In this document: one piece after another, positions 44,966 to 59,258 of the stretch
How the letters are laid out: every line of letters starts with the position of its first letter
Numbering within the stretch: the stretch's first letter is position 1
Assembly: GCA_017654935.2 (NCBI GenBank)
Contig: CM065690.1
Coordinates: 4,569,444-4,633,443, forward strand
Direction: 5' to 3'
Length of the DNA stretch: 64,000 bases
DNA from: Phymorhynchus buccinoides
Lineage: Eukaryota; Mollusca; Gastropoda; Neogastropoda; Raphitomidae
Notes under the pieces: model-generated
Seen by the model: the letters and a program-made list of their open reading frames with translations, nothing else
Told to the model about the DNA's origin: nothing
The model's database searches: none
Made by a program: the position numbers and the translations under genes

Positions 44966-45355
44966 AGGTATTTGGTACTTTATAGACACATAGGCGTCTT
45001 TTTGAAAGTCGGGTTGCGAAACTCACTTGGGGAGCGCGTCGCAGCCTGATATGAAGCGCGCCCAATTTTTAAATTTTTGTTGGCCTGCAATTTTTTGTGT
45101 GACCGAAGAGGAAGGAAAGAGTATTCAATTTTTACCAAAGTAATGAGAACTTTTTCGTTGCCACTGGGTTTAATGGGTGCTAAGTGCATGGGCACACGGG
45201 ATCCTCGGTTTATCGTCTCATCCGAAAAACTCCACGTTCAGACCTTTAAGGCTTAGTGCAAAGTGAGAGGAAAGGTCCCCTGTTGCCAGGTTTGAACTTG
45301 GGTTTACTTGACACGAGGTGAACGCTTTACCACTGTGCCACTCTACACTCTTTAG
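44966..45355 (-). mobile_element. SINE family 1 in copy B
   Basis: Reverse counterpart of 16,992-17,360. Here B box and flanks read gttcaaacc (one change), and the body has several substitutions. Confidence 0.85.
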
Positions 45356-48300
45356 CATTAAATGTCTAAATGGATGCCATTACACATGCATATGCGCACG
45401 AAAAACCATGACTACCAATTGACTAGAACAAAAATGCGCAGTCTACTCTTACAAGTCGACGATCAGTTCTTTTTCAAATCACACTTCGTCGACTCGCAAA
45501 AACTATAAGTTCTTTTCTTTCAATCATCAACCTTCGACTTCATCATTTAAAAAAGAAAAAAAGAAAAAAAAGTTAATCGAATAAAGCACGGGAAATAACA
45601 AAACATTTAAAATGGCATTATTAAATATTTTTTTTAAATTCTAAAATGGTTTTGGTGGATTTTACGCAAGTTGTTTTCAAATCACAAAATATAGCAAAGG
45701 ACGCACACACACATATATGCTCGCCACTTTTAAAGGTTTCCGTGTCATGTTAACATTTTCCACCTTTTCCCCATGGCAGCACAGTGATGGGCCACTCACA
45801 AGATCACTACACGGGTGCAACTACACAAAATTAAAAAACCTGAAAGGTCGGGGTCCAGAGGTAATGTCCCACTGCTGCTGAAGAAAAAATTGATTTATGA
45901 AGGTATTTTAGTTTGCTTTTTCCATTTATGAAGGTATTTTAGTTTGCTTTTTTCAACAATTTATACAAATGCTTATTTTAAGTGTTTGAAAAATACAGTA
46001 GATCTTGTTTGACAAATTTAAAAAACAGAAAATTCATAAACAGGAATCCTTGTTATCCTATGCACCCGTGTTTACTTTGCATATCACTGCGCTGCCATGA
46101 GGAAAGAGAGAAACAATGTTCATGCGTACAGAGACCGTAAGCAGACCAGGCAAACTATAAGACGCAATTTAACCCCTTCTGTGCCGACGGTTCGCAGCAC
46201 GATTTTTGAATGCGGCAAAATCGCTACTTAGCGGTGACGCATATATACGCAGTGGCAAGTACTGAAGCGCACACAGAGGCTGTATATATATTATATACGT
46301 TGTCGACACTAAAAGACGTTAATAAAACTTATAAAGCAAATCAAGCAAAATATCTGGGCGAGATAATATCAGAAACACAAGAGCTGTACACCAAACCGTA
46401 GCTCTGGGATAGCTTTTAGCTGAGTTACACACAGTTCCTATTTGAATGCAAAACTACCACACATGCGCGCACGCACACACACACACGCACAGACTTTGTA
46501 CACATTTAGTCTATTTGACACAGGTTCTCTCATGCTATATTCTGCACAATTGCCTTCAGTTCTATCATGGCTGAACAAATACTCACTCATCACTGGTTCC
46601 CTCAAAGGCATTCATATGAATTCACAGCGACAAAATACTAATATTAAGAAAGAAAACAAAAAACAGGTCACACGACACGACAGGCAATCATTTCTTCTTG
46701 CAGTTTTCATTTCAAATGGTTCGTCAGCCCACAACAGTACGCACGTTCACACTTGATTTAGCCGTATGATTTGGTCCATTCACTAAAACTACCCTTTCAA
46801 ATAGTTTCATCGACTTAGTCAATCTCCAAACTCTACACACACACAACACACGCATCTAACAGGCCCGTCACTCACTCTCGTTGGCTCTCTCTCTCTCTCT
46901 TTTGACAGTGTTCAGTGTTCTCTCTCTCCTTCTCTGTTCACTCAAAATCTCCACGTAAAGCAGCCAATCATAACACGGCAAAGCATATAAATAGCAGAAT
47001 GTTTCTACAATAATAACAAAACGTTTTGAAACAAATGAATTGTGCAGTAAATCAAATCAACATCTTCTCCTTGTTATCACTCTCTTTTTTGAAACAAACA
47101 CACACCACACACAAACGAAGACAAAGAAAAAATGCATATTCCGTTTACCTTTACAGTCACGTTATTAGCAAACTATGACGAGAAACGTCAAGAACTCGAT
47201 TCAAGACGCAAACACAAATCGACGATATGTGACAGGGCATGGGAAAACACGCCATAATGGAACTTTGCACAAAAACTTAAGATTTTAATTTTTCATGGTG
47301 AAGCACGATCCTTGGTAATACACACAAACCGAAGTGACTTATCTTGTCTAGTTTTATTTGCATAATTATTGAAGTTTGGCATTGTATTAAATCATTTGCA
47401 GAAATCGGTCATATGAAGTACAATTTCGACTTTGTTTCATTGACTTGATTAGAAAACAATCAAAAAACAAAGAAATCATTCAGAAATGTCTTTGATGTTG
47501 GCGGATACTGGTAGAATACATAAAAATCAGACATAAAAGGCCTACATAGAAAATTGATATGTGAGGGTTGTTGACATTTTTGGCTTTTGCTCAAAACATC
47601 TGAGCGATGATGTCTTGTTTCCATGCAATATCACATATGGTCAACAACAACAAACAAAAAAGGAAGAAAACAAACAAAATTATACCTACACTAGAGCGCA
47701 CAACATTACTTGTGGGCACTTCATTGCAACTTCATGAACTGCCTTACAAAACGCAGCCCTTTCCTCGTTCTTACTTGTACACTTGCTGGGCAGTGGGTGG
47801 ATGCATCGTGCCTCCAGACAGGGAGATGGACGACCCCACCCCCCCTTCCATGAGTCTCTCCCCGTGGTGATGTCTCTAGAGAAAGAGTTCCCCACCTTCT
47901 TGAAGTCTGTGCTTGAATTAAAACTTCCTCTAATCTGCCACCTCTCTTCTGCCTCTGCCTTCCCCTTCGCTTCTGTCATCATACTATCTTTCTGACTTTA
48001 TTGGCCCCCATTCTCCATGCCTCTTTTTCTCAGAAAACAAATCTTGCAAATAATTTTTCTCCTTGAGCTCCTCCGCCCCTGAAATCGGAACGTGTCGGCT
48101 GTACGCAGCGGGAGTCCAGTGAACAACTGAAAACCGGACACATATACCTTACACATTATGGCATATGGCCTGGGACGAGTAAGTTCTGATTGCGTCTTAT
48201 TTATTAATCCCATACTAAGTCGCAGAAAGTTAAAAAAACGGTAGCAGTTGTACTCACAAAACCAGTCCTGCAGTGGAGTTCCATTCCTATTTAAATGATG

Positions 48301-50188
48301 GAGAGTGTAGAATAGCACCAAATATGCTGGAGATAATATTACGACCCTAAAAAAATTAGGCCGTTTCTATGAGTAAACAAGAAATGTGTGAAAGCACGGT
48401 ACAGGGACAAAGTGACAACAACAAACTAAAAATGCCCTAATTGTGTTCTCCCGGTCAGAACAAACCATGGTCCAGAAATTAAAGTATGGCACTTGGTAGC
48501 ATTATTCAACTATGCGTAACTTTGACATGTTGGACTTAACACTTGATCCAGGCGGATACAGAATCTAACAAGCTGTTAGAAAACAGTTTGAAATATGAAT
48601 CACCGACCGGTGACACTAATGAAAAAAAAATGACATAATTTGACCTGAAGTGACCAAAATTTCGAGTTTTCCATTCTCTCCTGTGAAGTCGATGTCTTTC
48701 GACTAACGCCTTTAGCTTCGTTGAAATCTGACACTGGCGGAAGTTTTTGCTCTAATAAAAAAAGCATGAGTGATCCTGAGAGATCCAGGACATTTGTCAT
48801 ACTGCTTAATTTTTATCCTTCAGGAACATCTGTCCTATCAGTCTTTCACTATCGGCGTATCATGACAAAAGTGATGACAGAACAACGATTTTGCATTTTT
48901 AGAATTTAGGACTTTAGAAAATCCAATTTTTAATTTAAAAAAAAACAAAGACCTACAGGCCTTGAAGGGGTTTGATTAAGAGCGTAAAAATGATTTCGAA
49001 TCACAAACTAAATACATGAAGAAATTCAACTCCACTGTGCTTGTAATCTAAATAGTATTCAAAAAAATCATTTTGATTCTCAACATTATACTAAAGAATT
49101 AAAGGCAAGGATACTACGCAAAGAACATCGTTCAGTTGTCACAAAACACGATAACAACCAATTGTCTCAATTTCAGTCACTTTCTCAGAATTTAGAAATA
49201 GACTAAACATCAGTCCAAATCAACAAAAAATCTCCCCATCAGTTCAAAAATGTTGATCAAAACATCAACTGGAATCCATAACAAATCCGTATAATTTACA
49301 ATGTGTGAATCTTTTTGTCATAAAATTTAACAACCGAGAAGAGAAAAAAAGCTATGCAAAAAAGAAATATGTCAACACAAGAAAAAAACAATTTGTAGTA
49401 GTACCCTGGAATTCCTTGCTCGTTTGTTTACAAGCCACAATCCTTTTTTTGGACAAGTTACATCACAGCTTCTGGCTGTGTGTGTGTGTTTGTTGTGCGT
49501 GTTTTTTTTTTTTGTGTGTGTGTGTGTGTATGGTGTGTGCACGGTGTCTGTATCTCTGTGTGTTGTGTGTTGTCTCTCTCTGTGTTCACGCACGCTTAAT
49601 GCGCACGCACCCATGACAAAAACACTCTCGTTGCTACCCATTGCGTATATATAAACTAAGGAAATCGAAAAAAGTCAAGGACTAAACCGCATCCCAAACC
49701 TTAAACCGAACAGGGGGGGGTGCAGGCGACAGAGCAACACGCCTAAAACAGGCGGCGGTGCCTCGCGGAGTGACGCCATCTTCACCACCGCCGCCACAGT
49801 CGCTCCTCCTGCGTCGGTTGCCGGGGCAACATGGGCCAACGCCAAACTCCTCCATCACCCCCCTCACCCTCCCCGCCACTCACCCTTAAAACCTCTTCCG
49901 CTATCCTCCACAGCGCCGCTCATCCTCTTCCTCCGCCTCCTTCGCTCAGAGTGATTCGCCCCTGCTCCGCCGGAAGCTCCCCGGTGGCATTTAAGCCTTC
50001 CCGCCCTCACTCTCCTCTCGATGGTCACAAACTCAGGCTTCCTGTTCGGAGGAGGAGGAGGGGGCGGGGTATGCCTCTGATCAGACGCGGCGGATGCAGC
50101 AAAGGGAGAAGATTGTGAGTGGGGTCGTTGTTGGAACTGGGAAGCAAGAGGAGCTCCCTTGGCCGCTGCTCGTCACCGCCTCGAGACG

Positions 50189-53100
50189 TCCGTGGAAGCC
50201 TGGAGTTTGGTGACCAGCAGAGAGGAGAGTGAGGAGCGCGGAACTTAAATGCCCGGGGGAGCTTCCGGCGGAGAAAGGGGTCGATCACTATGAGCGAGGA
50301 GGCGGAGGAAGAGGAGGAGGTGGCGACGCTGTTGTGAGGATAGCGGAAGAGGTGATGAGGGTGAGGCGGGGGAGGGTGGAGGGGGGTGATGGAGGAGTTT
50401 GGCGTGGGCCCATGTTGCCCGGCAACCGACGGGAGCAGGAGGAGCGACTGTTGGCGGCGGCGGTGGTGGAAAGGGGCGTCACTCCGCGGACGCACCCGAC
50501 GACCTTGTTTAGGCGTGGTTGCTTGGATCGCCTTGCACCCCCCGTTCGGTTAAGTTTTGGGGATGCGGTTTAGTCCGGATCTTTTTCGTTAGTCCTTAGT
50601 TATTATCGCAAGGGTTAAGCAACGAGAGTGTGTTTGCATGGGTTGCCGTGCGCATTTAAGCGTCGTGCACAGAGAGAGAACAACACAACACACAGAGGAT
50701 ACAGGACCACGTGCACACCACATACACACACACCACACAACACCACACAAACACACACACACAGCCAAGAACATGTGATGTAAATTGTCCCAAAAAAACG
50801 GATTGTGGCTGTAAAAAAAAGAGCAAGGAATTCCAGGGTAACTACTACAAATGTTTTTTCTTTGTGTTGACATATTTCTTTTTTGCCATGATGCTTTTTT
50901 CTTCTTCTCGTTGGTAGAATTTTATGACAAAAAGAGTCACACAGTGTAAATATACGGAAGTGTTATGGATCCAGTTTGATGTTTTTCTCAAATTTTGAAC
51001 TGATGGAGAGATTTTTTGGTGATTTTGGAATTATGTTTAGTATATTCTAAAATTCTGAGGGAAAAGTGACTTGAAATTGCAGACAATTGGTTTTATTGTG
51101 TTTTGTGAACCAACTGATCGATGTTCTTTGCGTAGTTCTTGACTTTATCTATAGTATATGTGGCGGAATCAAAAATGATTTTTATACTACTATTTATATT
51201 TACAAGCACAGTGGGAGTGAATTTTCTTCATGTATTAGTTGTAGATTCGGAAAATCATTTTACGCTCTTAATCAAAACCCTTCAAGCCTGTAGTCTTTTT
51301 TTTTTTTTTTAAATTAAAAAATTGGATTTTTCTAAACTTTACTAAATTCTTAAAAATTGCAAATCGCTTTCTGTATGAACTTTTGCAGTGATACGCATTA
51401 GTGAAAGCTGATAGGACAGACTGTCCTGACGATGAAAATAGTAGGACAAATTGTCCGGCTCCTCTCAGGATTCCACTAGCTTTTTTTATTAGAGCAAAAA
51501 CTTCCGCCAGTGTCAGATTTCAACAGACATAAAAGGCGTTAAGTGAAAGACATCCACTTCACAGGAAGGAATGGATAAAAACTCGACATTTTGGTCACTT
51601 CAGGTCAAATTATCTTGTCATTTTTTTTTCATGTAGTGACGTCGGTGATTCATATTTACAAACTTGTTTTATAACAGCCTTGCTTAGAATTCTGTTATCT
51701 CGCCTGGATCAAGTGTTAAGTAAAACATGTCAAAGTTTACCATAGTTGACCTAAGGGTACCAGTGCCATACTTTAAGTTCTTAGACCATCGGTGTTGTTA
51801 TGACAGGGAGAACACAATAAGGGCATTTTTTAGTTTTGTTTGTACTTTGTCCTGTAGCGTGCTTTCACACCAGTCTTGTTTATCTCAGAGGGAAAGTCCT
51901 AATTTTTTAGGGTTGTAATTAGTATCTCCAGCATATTTGTGTTATTCTACACTCTCCATTCCATTTAAAAGAATGGACTCCACTGCAGGAATGGGTTGTG
52001 AGTACAACTGCTACCGTTTAACTTTCTGCGACTTAGTATGGGATTAATAAATGAGGGACGCAAGTCAGAACTTCTGCGTTCCCAGGCCATATGGCCATAA
52101 GGGTAAGGTGGGTATGTGTCCGGTTTTCAGTTTTCACTGGACTCCCGCTGCGTACAGCCGACACGTTCCGATTTCGGAGGAGCTCAAAGGAGAAATAAGT
52201 ATTTGCAAGATTGTTGTTTTGGAGAAAAGGGCAGGAGAATGGGCCAATAAGTCAGAAAGATATAGATGACAGGAAAGCGAAGGGGGAAAGGCAGAGGCAA
52301 CGGAGATTGGGCAGATAGAGGAAGTTAATCCAAGCACAGAAAACTTCCAAGAAGGTGGGGGAACTCTTTCTACGAGAGACATCACCACGGGGAGAGACTC
52401 ATGGAGGGGGGGTGGGTCGTCCAGCTCCCTGTATGGAGGCCACGAGGCATCCACCCCCATGCCCCAGCAAGGTTGCTACAAGGAAGAACGAGGAAAGGGC
52501 TGCGTTTTGGTAAGCAGTTCATGAAGTTGCAAATAGAAGTGACCACAAGGAAGGTTGTGCTCTAGTGAATGTAGGTATAATTTTGTTTGTTTTTCTTCCT
52601 TTTTGTTTGTGTTGTTGACCATATGTGATAGTGATGGGAAAAAAACGACATCAGTCGCTCAGAAGTGTGAGCAAAGCCAAAAATGGTCAACAACCCTCAA
52701 AATATCAATTTTCTATTTAGGGCATTGTATGTCTAGGTTATGTATTCTACCCAGGAGTATCCACAACATCAAAAGGACAATTCGGAATGATTTCTTTGAT
52801 TTTCTATTTGATGTTTTCTAAATCAAGTTAATAGAAACAAAGTCGAAATGGACTTTCTCAGACCGATTCTGCAAATGATTTCAATACGAATGCCAAACTT
52901 CAAATAATTATCAAATAAAAAAATAGACAAGATCAAGTCAATTCGGTTTTGTGTGTTATTACCAAGGAATCTTGCTTCACCATGACAAATTAAAATCTAG
53001 ATTTGGCCAAGTTCCCTTATGTCAGTTTTTCCCATGACCTGTCCATTGATCGGCGAATTTGTGTTTGGCGTCTTGAATCGAGTTCTTGACGTTCTCGTCA

Positions 53101-56100
53101 TAGTTGCTAATAAAGTGACTGTAAAGGTAAAGGAATATGCATTTTTTCTTTGTCTTCGTTTGTGTGTGTGTGTGTTTGTTTAAAAAAAAAAGAGAGTGAT
53201 ATACAAGGAGAAGATGTTGATTGATTTACTGCCACAAGGCATTTGTTTCTAAAAAACGTTTGGTTATTATGTAGAACTTCTGCTATTTATTGCTTTGCTG
53301 TGATGGTTTGCTGCTTTACGTGGAGATTGTGACTACACTTCGTGAAACAGAAGAAGGAGAGAGAAACACTGAACACTGTCAAAAGAGAGAGGAGAGAGAG
53401 GCAAGAGAGTGAGTGACAGGCGGTTAATGCGTGTGTGTGTGTGTGTAGAGTTGGAGATGAAGATCGGATCGAAACTATGAAAGGCGTGTGTAGTGAATGG
53501 ACCTACTCAGTAAGGCTAAATCAGTGTGAACGTGCGTACTGTTGTGGCTGACGACCATTTGAAGAGGGAAAACTGCAGAAAAGAAAATGATTGCATGTCG
53601 TGTCGTGTGACGCTGTTTTTGTTTCTTTTCTTTCATATAGTATTTTGTCGTGGTGAATCAATGATGCTTGCCTTCGGGAAAACAAGTGAATGAGTAGTAT
53701 TTGTTCAGCCATGATAGATGAAGCAATTGTGCAGAATATAGCATGAGAGAACGTGTCAAAATAGATAAATGTGTAACAAAGTCTGTGCGTGTGTGTGTGT
53801 TGCGTGCAGCGCATGTGTGTAGTTTTGCAGTCAAAATAGGAAACTGTGTGTCAACTCAGCTAAAAGTAGCTACGGTGTTGTAGCAGATCTTTGGTTTCTG
53901 ATATTATCTCGCGCCAGATATTTTGCGTGATTTTGCTTAGAAGTCTATTAAAGTCTTTAGTGTCCGACCACGTATAGATATATATACATCTCTGTGTAGC
54001 GCTTCAGTACTTGCCAATGAACGTATATATGCGTCACCGCTAAGTAGCGATTTTGCCGCATTCAAAAATCGTGCTGAGAACCGGCGGCCACAGAAGGGGT
54101 TTAAATGCGTCTTATAGTTTGCCTGGTCTGCTTACGGTCTCTGTACGCATAATGAACATTGTTTCTCTCTTCCTCATGGCAGCGCAGTGATATGCAAAAC
54201 AGTGGGTGCAAGGATAACAAGGATTTCCTGTTTTTGAATTTTCTGTTTTTTTAAATTTGTCAAACAAGATCTTTGTGTGTTCTACTGTATTTTTCAACAC
54301 CTTAAAACAAAGCATTTGTATAAAAATGTAGGAAAAAGCAAACTAACAATACTTCATAAAATGGAAAAAGCAAAATAAAATACTTCATAAATCAATTTTT
54401 TCTTCAGCAGCAGGGGGGCATTATCCCTAGACCAGTGCCTTTCAGGTTTTTAATTTTGTGTAGTTGCACCCGTGTTTTAGTTGATCTGTGGTCGGCTATC
54501 ACTGTTTTGCCATGGGGAAAGAGTGAAGAGTGGAAATGTTACCTGCATTGAAAACCTTTAAAAGTGTGCGCATATATGGTGTGTGCGTCCTTTGCTATTT
54601 TGTGATTTGAAACAACTGCGTAAATCCAAACAACCATTTTAGGATTTAAAAAATAAATATTTAATAATGCATTTTTAAATGTTTATTTCTCCGTGCTTTT
54701 ATTCGATATAACTTTTTTCTTTTTTTCTTTTTGTAAATGATGAAGCTCGAAGGTTGATGATTGAAAGAAAAGAACTTATAGTTTTGCGAACCTAACGTCG
54801 ACGACGTTGGATTGAAAAAGAACCTGGATCGTTTCGACTTGTAAGAGTAGACTGCGCATTTTTGTTATAGTCTAATTTGTAGTCATGTTTTTCGTGCGCA
54901 TATGCAGTGTATGGCATCCATTTAGACATTAATGCTAAAGAGTGTAGATAGTGGCACAGTGGCTAGGGCGTTCGCTCGTGTCAAGTAAACCAGAGTGTCG
55001 AACCTGGGACATGGGGAATATTTTTTTCCCTCTCACTTTGCCACTAGGCCTTACGCGTCGAACGTGGAGTTTTTGGATGAGCGATAAACCGAGGGTCCCG
55101 TAGTGCCCATGCAATTAGCACACGTTCAACCAGTGGCAACTAAAAAATTGTCATTTTGGTCAAAAAATTGACCTCTTTCCTTCCGCATCGTACACAAAAA
55201 TTGCATGCAAAAAAAATTGGGGCTGGCGCATTCTGGCTGCCGAAGCGCTCTACAAGTAGGAGCAACCCGCATTTTACAGAGACGCTCTGTGACTATGAAG
55301 TACCCCCCCATAATACCTAGATTACATATCAGTATCTTTATTGAAGAAATAAAAGTAGTTTTAAAACAAAAAATCCACTAAGAAAAAAAGGAAGCTTGTT
55401 TAAACAAAATAAAAAAAAATAAAATTCTGTAAATATTGCTTATATTTTAGGTTAAGTTCAGAGATTCGCAATTTTTCTTTTCGTGCGCAGTTTAATACTT
55501 TTGACACTCAAAACTACTCTCGCTTTTTTTGGCTGTTTGTCTTCACTAATGCATTTTGTCTCTGTCTTGATAATTCTGAAGGATTCACTAGGGAATCAAT
55601 GTTGTGATATTGATGTTTGTCTGTAGTTAAAAACAATTTGTGTATGATACATGGAGCTCCTGTTTTTCAGGATGTCCTGAGGCAGGATTTTTAATTTCCT
55701 AAGAAGCGGCGTCGCCGGATTATGAAGGGAAATTCAAGAAGAAATGATTTTCTTAAACACACGCACACTTGGGCCTATATAAGCATTTGCTATATTCAAA
55801 GGAATGTAGTTCTTGCACTAGTTCTAGAGCGATGAAAAAAGAGCAGTAAATGACTGTCACCCTGTGTGTGCTGCCCTGCACTACACCGGGGGCCGCCCTT
55901 GCAGGATTTTTTAAATTTCCATGAGCACCCATGTGTGTGCTTGTGTGTACGCCATCGTGAAAATTGCTCATTTAATGCGTGAAATAAACCAATTTAGATA
56001 ATTAAATAAAATGAATTTTAACAGGTTCATTCAGCAACGTATGGGTTCAGCTTGGAGCTTTCGGGGGGTCGCGCTCCCATTCGTCAGCGTTCTGGCAATT

Positions 56101-59100
56101 TATTAATATTGCTAATTAGAATAAGCACTATGATTGAAAAGAAAAAAACTGATATAGTAATAGACAGTGCTACTGTTGAATCAACCTTAATCAAACTTGT
56201 GTAAATGGGAATTGAATAAGTGATATACGTGGGTCCATTTCATGAATTGGCAAAGCATTTTGCTCATTTCATGAAATAGGACAATCTGCACGGATTGGCG
56301 TAACATATAATATGCATGTCTTTATTCAAAAACGGTTCTTCTTATACCTTTTGTTCTGTCTCGTAGTTTTAGTGGCGTTACATAATTGTGTGTGTGTGTC
56401 GCATGTGCGTTTCTGTCAAAAAATGGTTTGTCTTTAATGTCTTTGTTTCTGTCCCATAGTAGTTAAAACTTGCAAGACTGTTGTAAATCTCTTTTCAAAA
56501 TGTTTATATTTTTTCCTGAAGATTTTCAATTTCTTGCATAAATACTTGTAGTATGATGGGGTACATTGTTTTTTTATTGACTTGTTATGTCTGTCGCTTC
56601 TTCAAATCGCCCATGATTGTTTCCTTGGATATGTGTTAACGGTTGAGTTACTGATTTGTCCAAATAAACGTCTAGTTTCAAAAGCAAAGAAGGTGGTGTC
56701 TGAGAGAGGGAGAAAGTTTATAGTGGCTGTGTGTGTGTTATGCGTTGTGTGTGTGTCGTGTGTGTGCATGCGGTTAGAAGATGTGTTGAACCTGTGGGAT
56801 GTGTGGGTGTGTGTGTGTGTTGTGGTGTGTGTAAAGATTGGTATCTGAAACTGTGTGTGTGTGTGTATGTGCATGCGTGTAGAAGATTGGTGTCTTGAAA
56901 TCGTGTTGTCGTGTGTGAGCATAAATTGTGATTTTACAATGTTCTTCTCTAAAGACTGGGACCTAAATGGTTGGATTTTTACGGCTTCTCTAAATACTGG
57001 GACCCCACGACACAATTGTTCTTCTCTAACTACTGGGGACCCCACATCAATTGTCTTCTTAAATAATGGGACCCAACATCAATTGCTTCTCTAAATACTG
57101 GGAAGACCCCCATCAATTGTCTTCTAAATTAATGGACCCACATCAATTGTCTTCTCTAAATAATGGGACCCCACATCAATTGTATTCTCTAAATACTGGG
57201 ACCCCACAGCAATTGTCTCAAAATAATGGGGACCCCACATCAATTGTCTCTCTAAAGACTGGACCCACATCAATTGGTATTCTCTAAAGACTAGGACCAC
57301 ACATCAATGTTCTTCTCTAAAGACACTGGACCCCACATCAATTTCCTTCTCTAATAATCAGGACCCCACATCAATTGTCTTCTCTAAATACTGGGACCCC
57401 ACATCAATGTTTTCTAAATATGGGACCCACATCAATTGTCTTCTAAATACTGGCGCCACCACACATCAATTTTCTTCTCCTAAATACTAGGACCCCACAT
57501 CAATTGTCTTCTCTAAGGACTGGGACCCCACATCAAATTGTCTTCTCTACAAGACTGGGACCCCACACAATTGTTCTTCTCCTTAAGACTGGGACCCGGT
57601 TGTCCAGTGCGGTTGCTTGTCACTGGGCTCGTCCGTCAGGCAGTTGGGCAGTCGCCATATTTTGATACTAACATGGACAAGTGGACACGCGGGTAAAGCA
57701 CGCACGCACACACACAACACACACACACACTGGCCAGCGTCATCAAATTAGCATTGAAACAGTCACTGGACTGGTTCTGATCTTGATGCGTTACAAACGG
57801 CAATAATTCCAATTATGGATATAAGCACTGATGGGAAGAATCTTGGGGAGAAAGCATCTCTAGTTAAAAAAAACCCAAAAAAATATCGGCCAGCCAGCCA
57901 GGCCCCACTGATCGGGCCCTCAGCATGATGTTCGCGCATTGCAGGAGGGAGCGGGGGTGTGTTATTTTTGTTGTTTGCCCAATTGTCCGCGAATTCACGG
58001 AAATCGCGAAAAAACGAAATTCGCGTTTGCTCTGCAAGGAGGTAGGGACTAGCTCGCAGACATGGGTTAGTTTCACAAGGGCTAACGTTACGTAGCGTGG
58101 AGCGCAAAACCGGTACTAAGAAAACCTTGCCGACATTTGCCTCAATAGTTTTGTGCTGTTGTCATCGAGCTAGTTTTTCGCGAACTATCCGTGATCGAGA
58201 ACTAGCATGGGTGAATACATTTCGTGTTTTTGATTGGTCATTAAAGTTGGTTAAATAATAAAAAAAATTGACCAATCAGACAAGAGCTTGTAATATTCTA
58301 CCGCAAACACTTTCTAAAGTGTTTCTTAGGCCCGTTTGCGTCCTAGCGTTATTCGCTCGGCGACGTATCCAGAGGGTCGATTTTCTCTAGATAATGGTAG
58401 CGAGCGAATAACGCTTACGCCAAAACGGTGCGCCTAGCACAAACACTTTAGAAAGCGTTGCGGAAAAAGAATATTGCAAGCTCTTGTCGGATTGAGTCAA
58501 ATTTTTAAAATTATTGAACCATACTTTAAGAGACCTATCAAAAACAAGAAATGTATTCCTCTTTCTCTTCTTATTCTCCTTCAGGCAGACAAACTTCAAC
58601 CCATGCTAGTCACGTGCTATTTCCCCATGATCCTTAAAATAGTTTGTGGCTTGTTACCTCGATGACAGCCACAAAACGTTTGGCAAAAACGCCCCCCGAA
58701 AAGAGGTTGTTCTTCAAGTACCGTTTTGCCGATTCGGCCACGTACGTAACGTTACCTTGTGAAACGGACCGCTGCAGGGGCTAGATCCAGCAAGGATTAC
58801 TCCATCGCACCGCGCATGCGTATTCGTCATAACTTCTTTCCGGTTTTGTCTTTGATTGAAAACGCGAAAACAAGTTTTCATAGAAGAAATTACTAGGCCT
58901 AATAGACAAAAGATTTGAAAGTGAACAATCAAAATGCCGAGGCGGATGGACATTGTTCCGCTGAAATTTTCCTACAGAGGAGATTGATGCAGGAGCTCGA
59001 ATAAGTGGAAGTGAGGATGGTTAGATAGAACTACGAGTCTCTCTCACACTGCGTCTCTGTCAGTCTGTGAGTCTATTCTCTCTCTCTCTCCTCTCTCTCT

Positions 59101-59104
59101 CTCT

Positions 59105-59135
<31 letters not shown>

Positions 59136-59211
59136 CTCTATCTCTCTCTCTCTTTCTCTCTCTATCTCAGACTCTGAGTCTTTCTTCTCTCTCTCTCTAT
59201 CTCGCTCTCTC

Positions 59212-59258
<47 letters not shown>

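Larger units (their letters stand above)
39466..50188 (-). repeat. copy B: reversed copy of unit A (12,160-22,660)
   Basis: The whole block is the reverse complement of 12,160-22,660 with a few percent substitutions and indels. Recognisable parts in order: retrotransposon fragment 39,875-40,620, SINE head 40,818-40,895, GA microsatellite 40,990-41,185, exon 1 copy 41,240-41,314, palindrome 41,455-42,205, 33-bp array 42,648-43,240, degraded GT array 43,320-43,510, MITE 43,945-44,310, SINE 44,966-45,355, CA/GT block 49,470-49,560, ORF remnant 49,690-50,188. Differences from A look partly allelic (altered 33-bp unit order, small fold-back at 39,597-39,706). All coding parts are frame-broken here. 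Confidence 0.95.
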
